Below are positions 37,853 to 47,130 of a stretch of 64,000 nucleotides of DNA, in pieces. Each line of letters begins with the position of its first letter. The first letter of the stretch is position 1. Source of the stretch: Arthrobacter_E sp041360795 (GTDB taxonomy: Bacteria; Actinomycetota; Actinomycetes; Actinomycetales; Micrococcaceae). The notes beneath the pieces were generated by a model, which was given only the letters and a program-made list of their open reading frames with translations, ran no database searches and was not told the origin of the DNA. The position numbers and the translations under genes are program-made. The stretch spans positions 372,001-436,000 of the forward strand of contig NZ_JBFUPW010000003.1 of NCBI RefSeq assembly GCF_041360795.1, in the 5' to 3' direction.

Positions 37853-38023
37853 ATGTACTCGTGGATCTTCCGTCATCTTCCCGGGCCGCTGTGGCTCAGG
37901 ATCCTCCAGACCCTGATCCTGGTGGCCGTGGCGCTGTTCCTCATGGTTCAGTTCCTCTTCCCCTGGATGGCCCAGTTCACCTCCTTCACCGACTCGACGA
38001 TTGGTTCAGCGCAACGCCCATGA
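37853..38023 (+). CDS. Small membrane protein between sortase and pabA
   Basis: A 56-residue protein starting MYSWIFRHLPGPLWLRIL with one membrane helix (LILVAVALFLMVQFLFPW) and a short polar tail. It begins 4 bases after the sortase stop and ends with ATGA overlap onto pabA, so it is clearly translated as part of this operon. An SD-like AGGAAAGGG lies upstream. Similar short proteins occur at this place in other actinobacteria, but the function is not known; a sortase or divisome accessory is conceivable. Confidence 0.8.
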   Translation: MYSWIFRHLPGPLWLRILQTLILVAVALFLMVQFLFPWMAQFTSFTDSTIGSAQRP

Positions 38024-38658
38024 GCACTTCAATCCTGGTCATCGACAACTACGACAGCTTCGTCTACACCCTGGTGGGCTACCTCCAGGAACTCGGCGCC
38101 GACACCACGGTGGTGCGCAATGACGACGTCTCGCTCGACGAGGCCATCGAGCTCGCCGCCGCCCGCGACGGCGTGCTGGTCTCCCCGGGTCCCGGCAATC
38201 CCGCGGGAGCCGGCGTGTGCATCGAACTGATCAAGTGGTGCGGCGAGCACGCCAAGCCGATGCTCGGCGTCTGCCTGGGCCACCAGGCCCTTGCCGAGGC
38301 CTACGGCGGGACCGTCTCGCACGCCCCGGAGCTCATGCACGGGAAGACCTCGCAGGTCGAACACGGGACGGATCCGCTCTTCGCCGAGGTGCCCTCGCCG
38401 TTCACGGCCACCCGCTACCACTCGCTCGCCGCGGAGAACGACTCCATCCCCGCCGAGCTCGAGGTGACTGCACAGACCGCCAACGGCGTCATCATGGGCC
38501 TGCGCCACCGCACAGCGCCCCTCTGTGGCGTCCAGTTCCACCCCGAGTCCGTCCTCACCGAGGGCGGTTACCAGATGCTCGGGAACTGGCTGGAGTCGCT
38601 CGGTCTCGCCGGAGCCGCTGCCAAGGCGTCCACGCTCTCGCCCCTGATCCGGAAGTAG
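38020..38658 (+). CDS. pabA: Anthranilate/aminodeoxychorismate synthase glutamine amidotransferase subunit
   Basis: A 212-residue class I glutamine amidotransferase releasing ammonia from glutamine for p-aminobenzoate (folate) or anthranilate (tryptophan) synthesis. Nucleophile Cys in GVCLGHQAL, His and Glu in VQFHPESVLTEGG, oxyanion loop SPGPGNP. ATG at 38020 overlaps the upstream small gene. The mycobacterial gene at this position is named trpG. No synthase large subunit is nearby, so it probably serves a partner encoded elsewhere. Confidence 0.92.
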   Translation: MSTSILVIDNYDSFVYTLVGYLQELGADTTVVRNDDVSLDEAIELAAARDGVLVSPGPGNPAGAGVCIELIKWCGEHAKPMLGVCLGHQALAEAYGGTVSHAPELMHGKTSQVEHGTDPLFAEVPSPFTATRYHSLAAENDSIPAELEVTAQTANGVIMGLRHRTAPLCGVQFHPESVLTEGGYQMLGNWLESLGLAGAAAKASTLSPLIRK

Positions 38659-38698
38659 CACGGCCGGAAGCAGCGCGACCGGCGCTGAGCAGCCTACG

Positions 38699-38736
38699 GA
38701 AGAGCCCCCAGGACCATCCGGTCCTGGGGGCTCTTC
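38699..38736. terminator. Bidirectional terminator between pabA and pknB
   Basis: Perfect 17-bp stem GAAGAGCCCCCAGGACC/GGTCCTGGGGGCTCTTC with an ATCC loop, in the gap between convergent pabA and pknB. Confidence 0.88.
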
Positions 38737-38795
38737 TCCGTCTGCTGCGCGTCTGTCTGCTGCGAGAGCGCGACGTCGAGGGGGCCGCGGGAGTG

Positions 38796-40751
38796 TCAGC
38801 CGCCGTCGGCCGTGGGCTTCCCACTCGGGGTGGAGGACGGGGTGCTGCTCGGCGTGGGCGGCGGGGTGGGCTTGCGGGCGACCGTGAGGACCACCGTGCC
38901 GCCCTGATCGATGCGGTCCTTGGCCGCCACGCTCTGGCCGGTGACCTGTCCCTCGGGGACCACGGCGTTGTCCTTCTCCTCGACCCCCACTTGCAGGCCG
39001 AGACCCTCCAGGACGGTGGTGGCCTGGTCCACAGTCTGCCCGCGCAGCTCCGGAACCTCGACCTTGCCCGTGGACACGATGATCTGCACCGCGCCGTTGA
39101 CGGGCACCGTCTGGCCCGACGCCGGCTTGGTGGCGATGACCTGATTGGCCGGGACCGTGGCGCTGTCCGCGAAGGACGTCACGGGAGTGCTCTTGAGTCC
39201 CGCGGCGCGCAGGATGTCCCGGACGGCGGCCTCACTCTGCCCCTGGAGCTTGTCAGGGATCTGAACCGCCGTGGGACCTGCGGACACCACGAGCTTCACG
39301 TCCTTGTTGACCTCGATCATCTCCCCTTCCCGGGGATCCGTCTCGATGGCCGTGCCCTCCGGGACGGTCGCACTCGCCACATGCGTCACCTTCGGCTGGA
39401 GGCGGGCGTCGTAGAGCTTCTGCATGGCCGCCGACTCGGTCAGCTGCGCCACGGCCGGCACCGCGACCATCTCCACCGGGATGGGGCGGGTGAGCCAGCT
39501 GTAGATCCCGAAGCCGGCGCCACCCAGCACCATGAGCACGAAGATCCAGATGGTGACCATGAGACCGCGTCGGTGACGGCGGTGCTTGCGCTGGGCCTGC
39601 TGCACCTCGGGCAGGTTCCGGATCTCCGGCAGGAGCACGCGGAGCTGGTCCTGCGTCAGCGTGAGGGCGTCCTCGGCGGTGCCGTACGGGGCAGGCGTGA
39701 CGTCCGCGGCGGCTTCGGCGCCATGCCCGGCGCCATGCTCCGGAACCTGGGCCAGGGCGGTGGTGGATTCGCCGGCCGTGCCTCCCGCGGCCCGGTGGCG
39801 CGCCGTCGTCTGCTGCTCGACGGCGGCCGTGAGCGCGTCCGCCGGCACCGCCACGAGGTTCGCCGCGGTGGAGTCCTGGGGCGCGTCGTGCACGGCGACG
39901 CCTCCGAGGGCGGCGCGCAGGGCGCGCCGGAAGGCCGCGGCGTCGGGGAACCGGTCCTCGCGCCTCTTGCGCATGGCCTTGGCCACGACGGAGTCCAAGG
40001 CCCCGCTGACGTCGGGGTTGAGCTTGCTGGGCGGCACCGCGATGCCCTGGACGTGCTGGTACGCCACGGACACCGGGCTGTCGCCCTGGAACGGCGGCTT
40101 GCCGGTCAGCAGTTCGTAGAGCAGGCAGCCGGCCGAATAGAGGTCACTGCGGGCGTCCACGGTCTCGCCCAGGGCCTGCTCCGGGGAGAGGTACTGGGCG
40201 GTGCCGACCACCGCCTGGGTCTGGGTCATGGTGGCCGAGGAGTCGGTCACGGCCCGGGCGATGCCGAAGTCCATGACCTTGACCCTGCCGGAGTCGCTGC
40301 GGACCATGACGTTGCCGGGCTTGATGTCCCGGTGCACGATCCCGGCCTTATGGCTGTATTCGAGGGCGGCCAGCACCCCGAGCGTGTACTCGACGGCCTG
40401 GTCGACGGACACTTCGCCGGCCTTGAGGAGGTCCTTGAGGGTCTCACCCTGGACGATCTCCATGACGATGTACGGGGCTTTCACGCCGTCCACACCGTCG
40501 CCCTGGATCTCCTCCCCGGAGTCGTAGACCGCCACGATGGACACGTGGTTCAGCCCGGCCACGGATTGCGCCTCGCGCCGGAAGCGGGCCAGGAACTGGG
40601 GGTCCCGGGCCAGGTCCGCACGCAGGATTTTCACCGCGACATCCCGGCCCAGGCGCAGGTCTGTGCCTCGGTACACGTCGGCCATGCCGCCGCGACCGAG
40701 CAGATCGCCGAGTTCGTAGCGCCCGTTGAGGACGCGTGTGCCGGTGGACAG
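38796..40751 (-). CDS. pknB: Serine/threonine protein kinase PknB with PASTA domains, CTG start
   Basis: A 651-residue receptor-type kinase. The Gly-rich loop is LGRGGMADV (18-26), catalytic Lys41, HRD 140-142, DFG 161-163, and activation-loop Thr176/Thr178 match the sites of mycobacterial PknB. One membrane helix (TIWIFVLMVLGGAGFGIYSW) is followed by three extracellular PASTA repeats and a Pro/Ser tail. PASTA repeats sense muropeptides and lipid II. Between an in-frame stop and ATG at 40685 there is no ATG, GTG or TTG; an ATG 40685 start would remove the Gly loop. CTG at 40751 has AAGGAG six bases upstream and restores the full domain. Confidence 0.92.
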   Translation of the reverse strand: MSTGTRVLNGRYELGDLLGRGGMADVYRGTDLRLGRDVAVKILRADLARDPQFLARFRREAQSVAGLNHVSIVAVYDSGEEIQGDGVDGVKAPYIVMEIVQGETLKDLLKAGEVSVDQAVEYTLGVLAALEYSHKAGIVHRDIKPGNVMVRSDSGRVKVMDFGIARAVTDSSATMTQTQAVVGTAQYLSPEQALGETVDARSDLYSAGCLLYELLTGKPPFQGDSPVSVAYQHVQGIAVPPSKLNPDVSGALDSVVAKAMRKRREDRFPDAAAFRRALRAALGGVAVHDAPQDSTAANLVAVPADALTAAVEQQTTARHRAAGGTAGESTTALAQVPEHGAGHGAEAAADVTPAPYGTAEDALTLTQDQLRVLLPEIRNLPEVQQAQRKHRRHRRGLMVTIWIFVLMVLGGAGFGIYSWLTRPIPVEMVAVPAVAQLTESAAMQKLYDARLQPKVTHVASATVPEGTAIETDPREGEMIEVNKDVKLVVSAGPTAVQIPDKLQGQSEAAVRDILRAAGLKSTPVTSFADSATVPANQVIATKPASGQTVPVNGAVQIIVSTGKVEVPELRGQTVDQATTVLEGLGLQVGVEEKDNAVVPEGQVTGQSVAAKDRIDQGGTVVLTVARKPTPPPTPSSTPSSTPSGKPTADGG

Positions 40752-40797
40752 GTGAAGCTCCTTACTGCAGGAAGGGGCCGCTCAGGGCGGCCGGGAC

Positions 40798-42513
40798 TCA
40801 GGGAGTGGCCGAGCTCGTGGGCTTCGGGGTCGGGGTGGCGGGCGGCTCAGGGGCGGTGATCGTGTACGTCACCGTGCTGCCCTTGGCCACCTCGGTGCCC
40901 GACGGCGGATTGAAGCTCACCGTGCCGGACGGGGCCGAGCCGGAGGCCGCCTGCGGGACCAGACCGGCGCCGGTGAGCGCCTGGCGGACCTGGGCCTCGG
41001 TGACCGAACCGTTCAGATTCGGGACCGCGACCATCTCCGGGCCGGTGGAGTACGTGACCGTGATCGTGGAGCCCTTGGCGACCGGACCGGACGGGTTGAC
41101 GTCCGTGACGGTGCCCGAGGCCTCCTTGCCCACCACGCCCTTGGCGTCCACCCGGAGGCCGAGGGCGATGAGCTCATTGCGGACCGTGTTGATGTCCCGG
41201 CCGTTGTACGCGTCCGGGATGATGTTGACGGTGTCCGGGGTCGACGGTGTCTCGCTCGGCGTGGGGCTGCTGGGCGTCTCCGACGGCGTCTGGCTGGGCG
41301 TGGTGGCGACCGTCTTGGGCGCGGTGGAGACCGGGGCGCTGGTCGTGCCCGACTTGGGGCTGAAGAAGCCCGCCGAGCTCAGCCACACGCCCAGGAAGAT
41401 CAGGGCGGCGAGGACGGCGAGGATGATCAGCGGCCAGATCCAGGCGCTGCGCTTCTTCTCCTCGCGCTCCGGAGTGGGCTCTTCGTAGTCCTCTTCGTCG
41501 TCCGTCAGCCAGCTCCGCTCAGCCGTCAGCTGCTCCGGCGGCACGACCGGCAGGGCGGAGGTCGCCGTCGTCGCGCCGACCGGGGGGACGACCGTGGTGG
41601 CGGCCGTCTGCTGAACGTCCACGGGAGCCGTGATGGGGCCTGTGGTCGACTCGAAGAGGAGCATGCCAGGGACTGCGCGGTGGGCGGCGTCGATATCGCC
41701 GCGGCGGATGGCCTCGGCGGCCTCGGCGAGCTTGAGGGCGTCGGCCGGACGGTTGGCCGGATCCTTGGCCAGCATGGACATCAGCAGGGCCCGGATGGGC
41801 TTGGCCAGCGAGTCGGGCAGCGGCGGCGGAGCGTCGTTGACCTGGGCGAGGGCGATCGCGATCTGCGACTCGCCGGAGAACGGACGGTGCCCCGTGAGGC
41901 ACTCGTACCCGATGATGCCGAGCGAGTAGATGTCGCTGGAACCCGTGGCCGTCTGACCGGTGGCCTGCTCCGGCGCCAGGTACTGGGCGGTGCCCATGAC
42001 CTGTCCGGTCTGGGTCAGCGGCACCTGGTCGGCGAGGCGGGCGATGCCGAAGTCCGTGATCTTGACGTGCCGGTCCGGCGTGATGAGCAGGTTGCCCGGC
42101 TTCACGTCACGGTGCACCAGGCCCTTTTCATGCGCGACGGCGAGGGCCCGCGCGGTCTGGGCGATGATGTTCAGCGTCAGGTCGGGGCTGAGGACGTGCT
42201 CGCGTTCGATGATGGTCGACAGCGGCTCGCCGGGCACCAGTTCCATGACGAGGTAGGCGGAGCCGCCCTCTTCGCCGTAGTCGAAGACGTTCGCGATGCC
42301 CTCGTGGTTCAGCAGTGCCGTGTGGCGGGCCTCGTTGCGGAAGCGCTCGAGGAAGCCGGGATCGCCCGTGTACTCCTCTTTGAGGATCTTGATGGCGACG
42401 GTGCGCCCCAGGACCTGGTCCTGCGCACTCCAGACCTCGCCCATGCCACCGATGGCAATGCGCGTGGTCAGGCGGTACCTCCCGCCGAGAGTGATTCCAG
42501 ACGTTGGCCTCAC
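40798..42513 (-). CDS. pknA: Serine/threonine protein kinase PknA with PASTA domains
   Basis: A 571-residue kinase: Gly loop IAIGGMGEV, Lys42, HRD 134-136, DFG 154-156, activation segment QVPLTQTGQVMGTAQY. A membrane helix (IWPLIILAVLAALIFLGVWL) follows an acidic juxtamembrane stretch. Outside are a Ser/Thr/Pro-rich linker and two PASTA repeats (~430-560). Mycobacterial PknA has no PASTA repeats, so the extracellular part differs. GTG at 42513 overlaps the pbpA stop by 4 bases. PknA/PknB phosphorylate cell-shape and division proteins, opposed by PstP encoded upstream. Confidence 0.95.
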   Translation of the reverse strand: MRPTSGITLGGRYRLTTRIAIGGMGEVWSAQDQVLGRTVAIKILKEEYTGDPGFLERFRNEARHTALLNHEGIANVFDYGEEGGSAYLVMELVPGEPLSTIIEREHVLSPDLTLNIIAQTARALAVAHEKGLVHRDVKPGNLLITPDRHVKITDFGIARLADQVPLTQTGQVMGTAQYLAPEQATGQTATGSSDIYSLGIIGYECLTGHRPFSGESQIAIALAQVNDAPPPLPDSLAKPIRALLMSMLAKDPANRPADALKLAEAAEAIRRGDIDAAHRAVPGMLLFESTTGPITAPVDVQQTAATTVVPPVGATTATSALPVVPPEQLTAERSWLTDDEEDYEEPTPEREEKKRSAWIWPLIILAVLAALIFLGVWLSSAGFFSPKSGTTSAPVSTAPKTVATTPSQTPSETPSSPTPSETPSTPDTVNIIPDAYNGRDINTVRNELIALGLRVDAKGVVGKEASGTVTDVNPSGPVAKGSTITVTYSTGPEMVAVPNLNGSVTEAQVRQALTGAGLVPQAASGSAPSGTVSFNPPSGTEVAKGSTVTYTITAPEPPATPTPKPTSSATP

Positions 42514-43973
42514 TTGTTCAACACCGCCTCAAAGAGTTTCTTCGCGTTAGGACTGGTCAGTTGCGCTCCGGTGGCCGAGTTCACGCCGTGGAAGGCGAGG
42601 GTCACGACCACCTGGGGATTGTCCGCCGGGGCAAAGCCGGTGAACCAGGAGTTGTTGTAGTCATCGGCCGTGAGCTCGGCGGTGCCGGTCTTCGCGGCGA
42701 CCTTCACACCGGGAATGGCTGCCGGCGCGGCCAGACCGTTGTCCACCACACCCACCATCCACTCGGTGATCTGACGGGCGACCTCGGGACTCGTGGCGGT
42801 CCGCAGCGGCTCCGGCTTGTACTCGGCGAGCACGCGCAGATCGGGAGCGCGGAGCGCCTTCACGAGCTGCGGCTTCATCTGCACACCGCCGTTTGCGATG
42901 GCACTGGTGAGCATGGAGATCTGCAGCGGGGTCACCTGGACGTTGTACTGGCCGATGGCAGATTGAGCCAGCTGGGGCTTGTCCAGGTCCGTGGGGAAAC
43001 GGCTCTGGGCATACTGCAGGTCCAGACGGTCGCCGAGGTCCTGGCCGATGCCGAAGTTCTTCGCGGTCTCCGCGATCTTCTTCTCACCCAGGTCCAGCGC
43101 GATGCTGGCGAACGGGGTGTTGCAGGAGTTCGCCAGGGCGAAGTCGAATCCGGCCTTGTCCTTGGCGTAGCACTGGCCGCCGCGGTAGTTCGGCAGGGTG
43201 TACTGCAGGCCGGGGAACGTGAGCTCCGCGGGGTTCGGCAGGACCGAATCCTTGTTGTACTTGCCGGATTCGAGGGCAGCCGCCGTGTCGATCAGCTTGA
43301 AGACGGACCCGGGAGCCATGAGCGCACCCGTCGGACCGGAGACGTTCTGGTAGAGGTTGATGCCCTTGGTGGCGTCCAGCTTGGCCTTGGCGGCCAGCGC
43401 GGCGTCGCTGTCCAGGGTGGCCACCGTGTTGGGGTCGTAGGACGGCTTCGAGACCATGGCCAGGATCGCGCCGGTCTTGGGGTTCTGGACCACGGCATAG
43501 CCTTCGATGTCATCCGGAAGGAGATCGTAGGCGAGCTTCTGGATCTTGGGGTCGATCGTCGTCTCGACGTTGGCGCCCTGCGGCTGCTTGCCGAGGAACA
43601 GCTGACGCACGCGCTCCAGGAACTGCTGGTCCGAGTCACCCGTGAGAGCGCCGTTGAGTTCGCGCTCCAGGCCGGTGGATCCGGCGCTGCCATTGGTCGA
43701 GAAGTACCCGGTGATGCCCGCGTAGAGGGCCCCGCCCGGGTAGCTCCGCTTCGACTTGCAGGACTCGGTGCCGGGCACCGACTCCGCGATCGGCTGGCCG
43801 CCGGCCAGGATGGTCCCTCGGTCGCTGCAGAGGTTCCGCTGAAGAGCACGGTCATTCAGGGCGTTGGTGCTCAGGTCCTGAGCGCCGACCACCTGGATGT
43901 AGCTGACGGCCCCGAAGAGCAGGGCGAAGAGCGCCACGGTGGCGATCCAGGCGTTGCGGATGGACTGATTCAC
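42510..43973 (-). CDS. pbpA: Penicillin-binding protein PbpA (class B transpeptidase)
   Basis: A 487-residue D,D-transpeptidase anchored by an N-terminal helix (WIATVALFALLFGAVSYI). Active-site motifs are S223-V-F-K226, S282-C-N284 and K427-T-G429. A short dimerisation domain lies before the catalytic domain. It cross-links peptidoglycan with the RodA glycosyltransferase encoded just upstream. GTG at 43973 overlaps rodA by 4 bases. Confidence 0.95.
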   Translation of the reverse strand: MNQSIRNAWIATVALFALLFGAVSYIQVVGAQDLSTNALNDRALQRNLCSDRGTILAGGQPIAESVPGTESCKSKRSYPGGALYAGITGYFSTNGSAGSTGLERELNGALTGDSDQQFLERVRQLFLGKQPQGANVETTIDPKIQKLAYDLLPDDIEGYAVVQNPKTGAILAMVSKPSYDPNTVATLDSDAALAAKAKLDATKGINLYQNVSGPTGALMAPGSVFKLIDTAAALESGKYNKDSVLPNPAELTFPGLQYTLPNYRGGQCYAKDKAGFDFALANSCNTPFASIALDLGEKKIAETAKNFGIGQDLGDRLDLQYAQSRFPTDLDKPQLAQSAIGQYNVQVTPLQISMLTSAIANGGVQMKPQLVKALRAPDLRVLAEYKPEPLRTATSPEVARQITEWMVGVVDNGLAAPAAIPGVKVAAKTGTAELTADDYNNSWFTGFAPADNPQVVVTLAFHGVNSATGAQLTSPNAKKLFEAVLNK

Positions 43974-45445
43974 GGGTGCACCTCCTGACCGCTCGGTGCG
44001 GTGCTCGGTGTGCCGCTCTGCGCGGTGCCCAGGGCGGGGGTGGTGGGCCGGGACGGGGCCTCGGCGGTCGCCGAGGGACCCGACACGGGAGCCTCACCGT
44101 CACGCAGCGGGCTGGTGTCGACCGGGCCGCGGGCCACATTGGAGATCATGAGCAGAACTCCGGCGACGATCCAGTTGGCCAGCAGGGAGGACCCGCCGGC
44201 GGCGAGGAACGGGGTGGTCAGGCCGGTCAGCGGGATGAGGCGCGTGACGCCGCCGATGACCACGAAGCACTGGACGGCCATGACGAAGGAGAGCCCGACG
44301 CCGAGCAGCTTGCCGAAGGAGTCCCGTGTCCCGAGTGCCGCGCGGAAGCCGCGGGTGATGAGCAGGAGGTACAGCAGGATCATGGCGGACAGGCCGATCA
44401 GGCCGAGCTCCTCGCCGAACGAGGCGATGATCATGTCGCTGTTGGAGAAGGGGACCCGGTTGGGCTGTCCCTGGCCGAGGCCGGTGCCGAACACGCCGCC
44501 GTCGGCCATCCCGAAGAGGCCCTGGACGATCTGGTAGCTGCCGCCGAGATCGCGGTTGTAGATCTCAGGGTCGAAGGCGTTGGACCAGCTCTCCATGCGG
44601 TACTTCACATGCGAGAACAGCTGTGCCGCCACGACGCCGGCCACCGCGATGAGGACCACGCCGATGATGACCCAGCTGACGCGGCCCGTGGCCACGTAGA
44701 TCATCACCATGAACAGGCTGAAGAACATGAAGGACGTGCCCATGTCCCGCTGGAGCACCAGGATGCCGATGCTGACGGCCCACGCCGCGAGCATGGGGCC
44801 CATGTCCCGGAAGCGAGGGAACTGGAGCTTGCCCACCTTGCGGCCGGCCAGCAGGATCAGGTCGCGGTTCACCGAGAGGTACCCGGCGAAGAAGATGGCC
44901 AGGGTGATCTTTGCGATCTCGCCGGGCTGGAACGTGAACGGGCCGAGCTTGATCCACAGATTGGCGCCGTTGATCTCACCGGCCGACAGACCGGGCACCA
45001 GGGGGAGCACCAGCAGCACGGCACTCGCGGCCAGCGAGATGTAGGTGAAGCGCCGCAGCCGGCGGTGGTCCTTGAGGAACCAGATCAGGACGATCGTGCA
45101 CACGACCGCGATGAGGGTCCAGCGCAACTGCGTGTTGCCGACGTCGCTCTTGGGGCCGTCGAGGCGGTGGATCATGGCCAGGCCGAGGCCGTTCAGGGCG
45201 ACGACGATCGGAAGAATGAACGGATCGGCATACTTTGCGCGGAAGCGCAGGGTCATATGCACCGCGAGGGATGCAACGACCAGGAGGATCGACTGGAACC
45301 AGAAGTCCTTGTTGAAGGAATCCGGGTTGTTGATGCCGACCATCACGCTGGCGCCGATCCCGACCAGGAGGGCGAGGACCAGGAGCACCAGCTCGATGTT
45401 GCGGCGAGGCTTCACGACCGGCTGGGTGGCGACTGCTGAACTCAT
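43970..45445 (-). CDS. rodA: RodA/FtsW-family SEDS peptidoglycan glycosyltransferase
   Basis: A 491-residue polytopic SEDS protein that polymerises lipid II into glycan strands. Conserved stretches include QPGEIAKITLAIFFAGYL and VLQRDMGTSFMFF, and the C-terminal FLAAGGSSLLANWI. A hydrophilic Pro/Ala/Ser-rich tail of ~55 residues ends the protein. Pairing with pbpA identifies it as RodA rather than FtsW. ATG at 45445 overlaps pstP by 4 bases. Confidence 0.94.
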   Translation of the reverse strand: MSSAVATQPVVKPRRNIELVLLVLALLVGIGASVMVGINNPDSFNKDFWFQSILLVVASLAVHMTLRFRAKYADPFILPIVVALNGLGLAMIHRLDGPKSDVGNTQLRWTLIAVVCTIVLIWFLKDHRRLRRFTYISLAASAVLLVLPLVPGLSAGEINGANLWIKLGPFTFQPGEIAKITLAIFFAGYLSVNRDLILLAGRKVGKLQFPRFRDMGPMLAAWAVSIGILVLQRDMGTSFMFFSLFMVMIYVATGRVSWVIIGVVLIAVAGVVAAQLFSHVKYRMESWSNAFDPEIYNRDLGGSYQIVQGLFGMADGGVFGTGLGQGQPNRVPFSNSDMIIASFGEELGLIGLSAMILLYLLLITRGFRAALGTRDSFGKLLGVGLSFVMAVQCFVVIGGVTRLIPLTGLTTPFLAAGGSSLLANWIVAGVLLMISNVARGPVDTSPLRDGEAPVSGPSATAEAPSRPTTPALGTAQSGTPSTAPSGQEVHP

Positions 45446-47130
45446 CGGGCACCTCCACAGGCGGCGGGCGTGGACGGCGTGGCCGACGGCGATGCCGCAG
45501 CGGACGGTTTCGCGGTGGCCGAAGAGCTGGGCTTCGGGGTGGCCTTGGCCGGGCTAGCGGAGCTCTTGGCGCTCGGGATGGCGGACGGCGACGGGGATCC
45601 CGTGGGGCACTGACGCTCGTCGAAGTCGTGGCCGAGGCTGAGGTTGCGGACCACCAGTTCGGCGTCCGGAAGGTCGCGCGCCGGAATGGTCTCCTTCACC
45701 CGCTGCTGGGAGAACGACGGCAGGCTGCTCACCTGGATCTCGGTCACCGAGTGCACGGTAGAGAGCTTGATGGGTCCCAGTTGCTGTGAGACGCCGTTGT
45801 AGATGGCCACGCGGCCGTCCACCTCGCCCACGTAGTAGCGGGTCTGGGTCCAGGCGTACCCGAACCAGAGGCCCACACTGACGACGGCGAGCACCACGAG
45901 AGTGACGACCCAGCGGAACCAGCGACGGCGCGGCCTCCCCACGGGCGCGGCCGCTTCCTCGTCAGCCACCGCGTCCGCGCTCTCCTGCCGGTGCGTGAGG
46001 ACGGTCGCCGCGCGCCGTGCGACGGCGCGTCCGGCGATGTTGGGGATCTTGCCGGTCTCGAGGGCCAGCGCCGCGGCTCCGACGAGTTCGTGCGGCCGGG
46101 CCTCGAGTTCCAGGCGGAGGACCTCCGCCGTGAGGTGCGCGCCGAGATTGGGGTCGGTCCGGGTGTCCTCGGCCGGCGCCGGGGTGAGGAGGACCGTGTT
46201 GACGCCCTCCTGAAGGGCGGGAACGGGGCCGGGATTCCCGGACTTCGGCTCCGCGGCGCGGGACGGATCCGTGAGATCGGCCTCGGCAGCGATGCTGCCA
46301 CCGTCTTCGGCGCCGACGGCCGTGGTGGTGGCTGCCGCGGAGGAGGCCGCGGCGTCGTCGGCGATGATGTCCAACACGATCACGGTGACGTTGTCCGGGG
46401 AACCGGCGGCGAGCGTGAGTTCGATGAGCTGATCGGCGGCGCGGGACACGGACGCGGTCCCGCGGACCACCGCCTCCACCATGTGGTGCGGGACGAAGTT
46501 CAGGCCGTCGGAGCAGAGGAGCCAGCGGTCGCCTTCGCGGGCCTCGAGTTCGTTGAGATCGAGTTCGGGGCTGGCATCCACATCGCCCAGGACGCGCATG
46601 AGCACGTTCTTGTGCGGGTGGGTCTCGGCTTCCTCGGGGCGCAGGCGGCCTTCGTCGACCAGGCGCTGCACGAAGGTGTGGTCGACGCTGACCTGCTCGA
46701 ACGCGCCGTCGCGGAGACGGTAGGCGCGGGAGTCGCCGATGTGGGCGTAGTTGAGCTTGCCGTCGGCCAGGAGCAGCGCGGTGACGGTGGTGCCCATGCC
46801 GGCAAGGAGCGGATCGACGTGGACGAGCTGGGAGAGGATCGAGTTCGCGGTCTGGATCTCGTCGGCCAGGACCGTGCCGGCGTCGCCGTCGTAGTCGTCA
46901 TGGTCGAGGTGGATCAGATCGAGGACGGTGGAGGCGGAGGCGACGTTGCCGCCCGCGTGGCCGCCCATGCCGTCGGCCACCACGGCCAGGTGGCGCCCGG
47001 CGTACGCGGAGTCGTCGTTCTTGGCGCGCACGAGCCCCACATCGGACCGTGCGGCATAGCGCATGACCAGATGCGGCCGGGTCCCCTCAGGGCCCAGCTC
47101 TGCGTTCTTCTCCTCGGATGCCAAGGTCAC
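45442..47130 (-). CDS. pstP: PP2C-family Ser/Thr phosphatase PstP
   Basis: A 562-residue membrane phosphatase. The N-terminal PPM domain (~20-260) has metal-binding motifs VGLVRAKNDDSAY, VVADGMGGHAGG and GSPDNVTVIVLDI. A long acidic/Ala linker precedes one membrane helix (WVVTLVVLAVVSVGLWFGYA) and an extracellular domain (~440-520), then a Ser/Pro/Ala tail. It dephosphorylates PknA, PknB and their targets. GTG at 47130 overlaps fhaB by 4 bases. Confidence 0.94.
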   Translation of the reverse strand: MTLASEEKNAELGPEGTRPHLVMRYAARSDVGLVRAKNDDSAYAGRHLAVVADGMGGHAGGNVASASTVLDLIHLDHDDYDGDAGTVLADEIQTANSILSQLVHVDPLLAGMGTTVTALLLADGKLNYAHIGDSRAYRLRDGAFEQVSVDHTFVQRLVDEGRLRPEEAETHPHKNVLMRVLGDVDASPELDLNELEAREGDRWLLCSDGLNFVPHHMVEAVVRGTASVSRAADQLIELTLAAGSPDNVTVIVLDIIADDAAASSAAATTTAVGAEDGGSIAAEADLTDPSRAAEPKSGNPGPVPALQEGVNTVLLTPAPAEDTRTDPNLGAHLTAEVLRLELEARPHELVGAAALALETGKIPNIAGRAVARRAATVLTHRQESADAVADEEAAAPVGRPRRRWFRWVVTLVVLAVVSVGLWFGYAWTQTRYYVGEVDGRVAIYNGVSQQLGPIKLSTVHSVTEIQVSSLPSFSQQRVKETIPARDLPDAELVVRNLSLGHDFDERQCPTGSPSPSAIPSAKSSASPAKATPKPSSSATAKPSAAASPSATPSTPAACGGAR

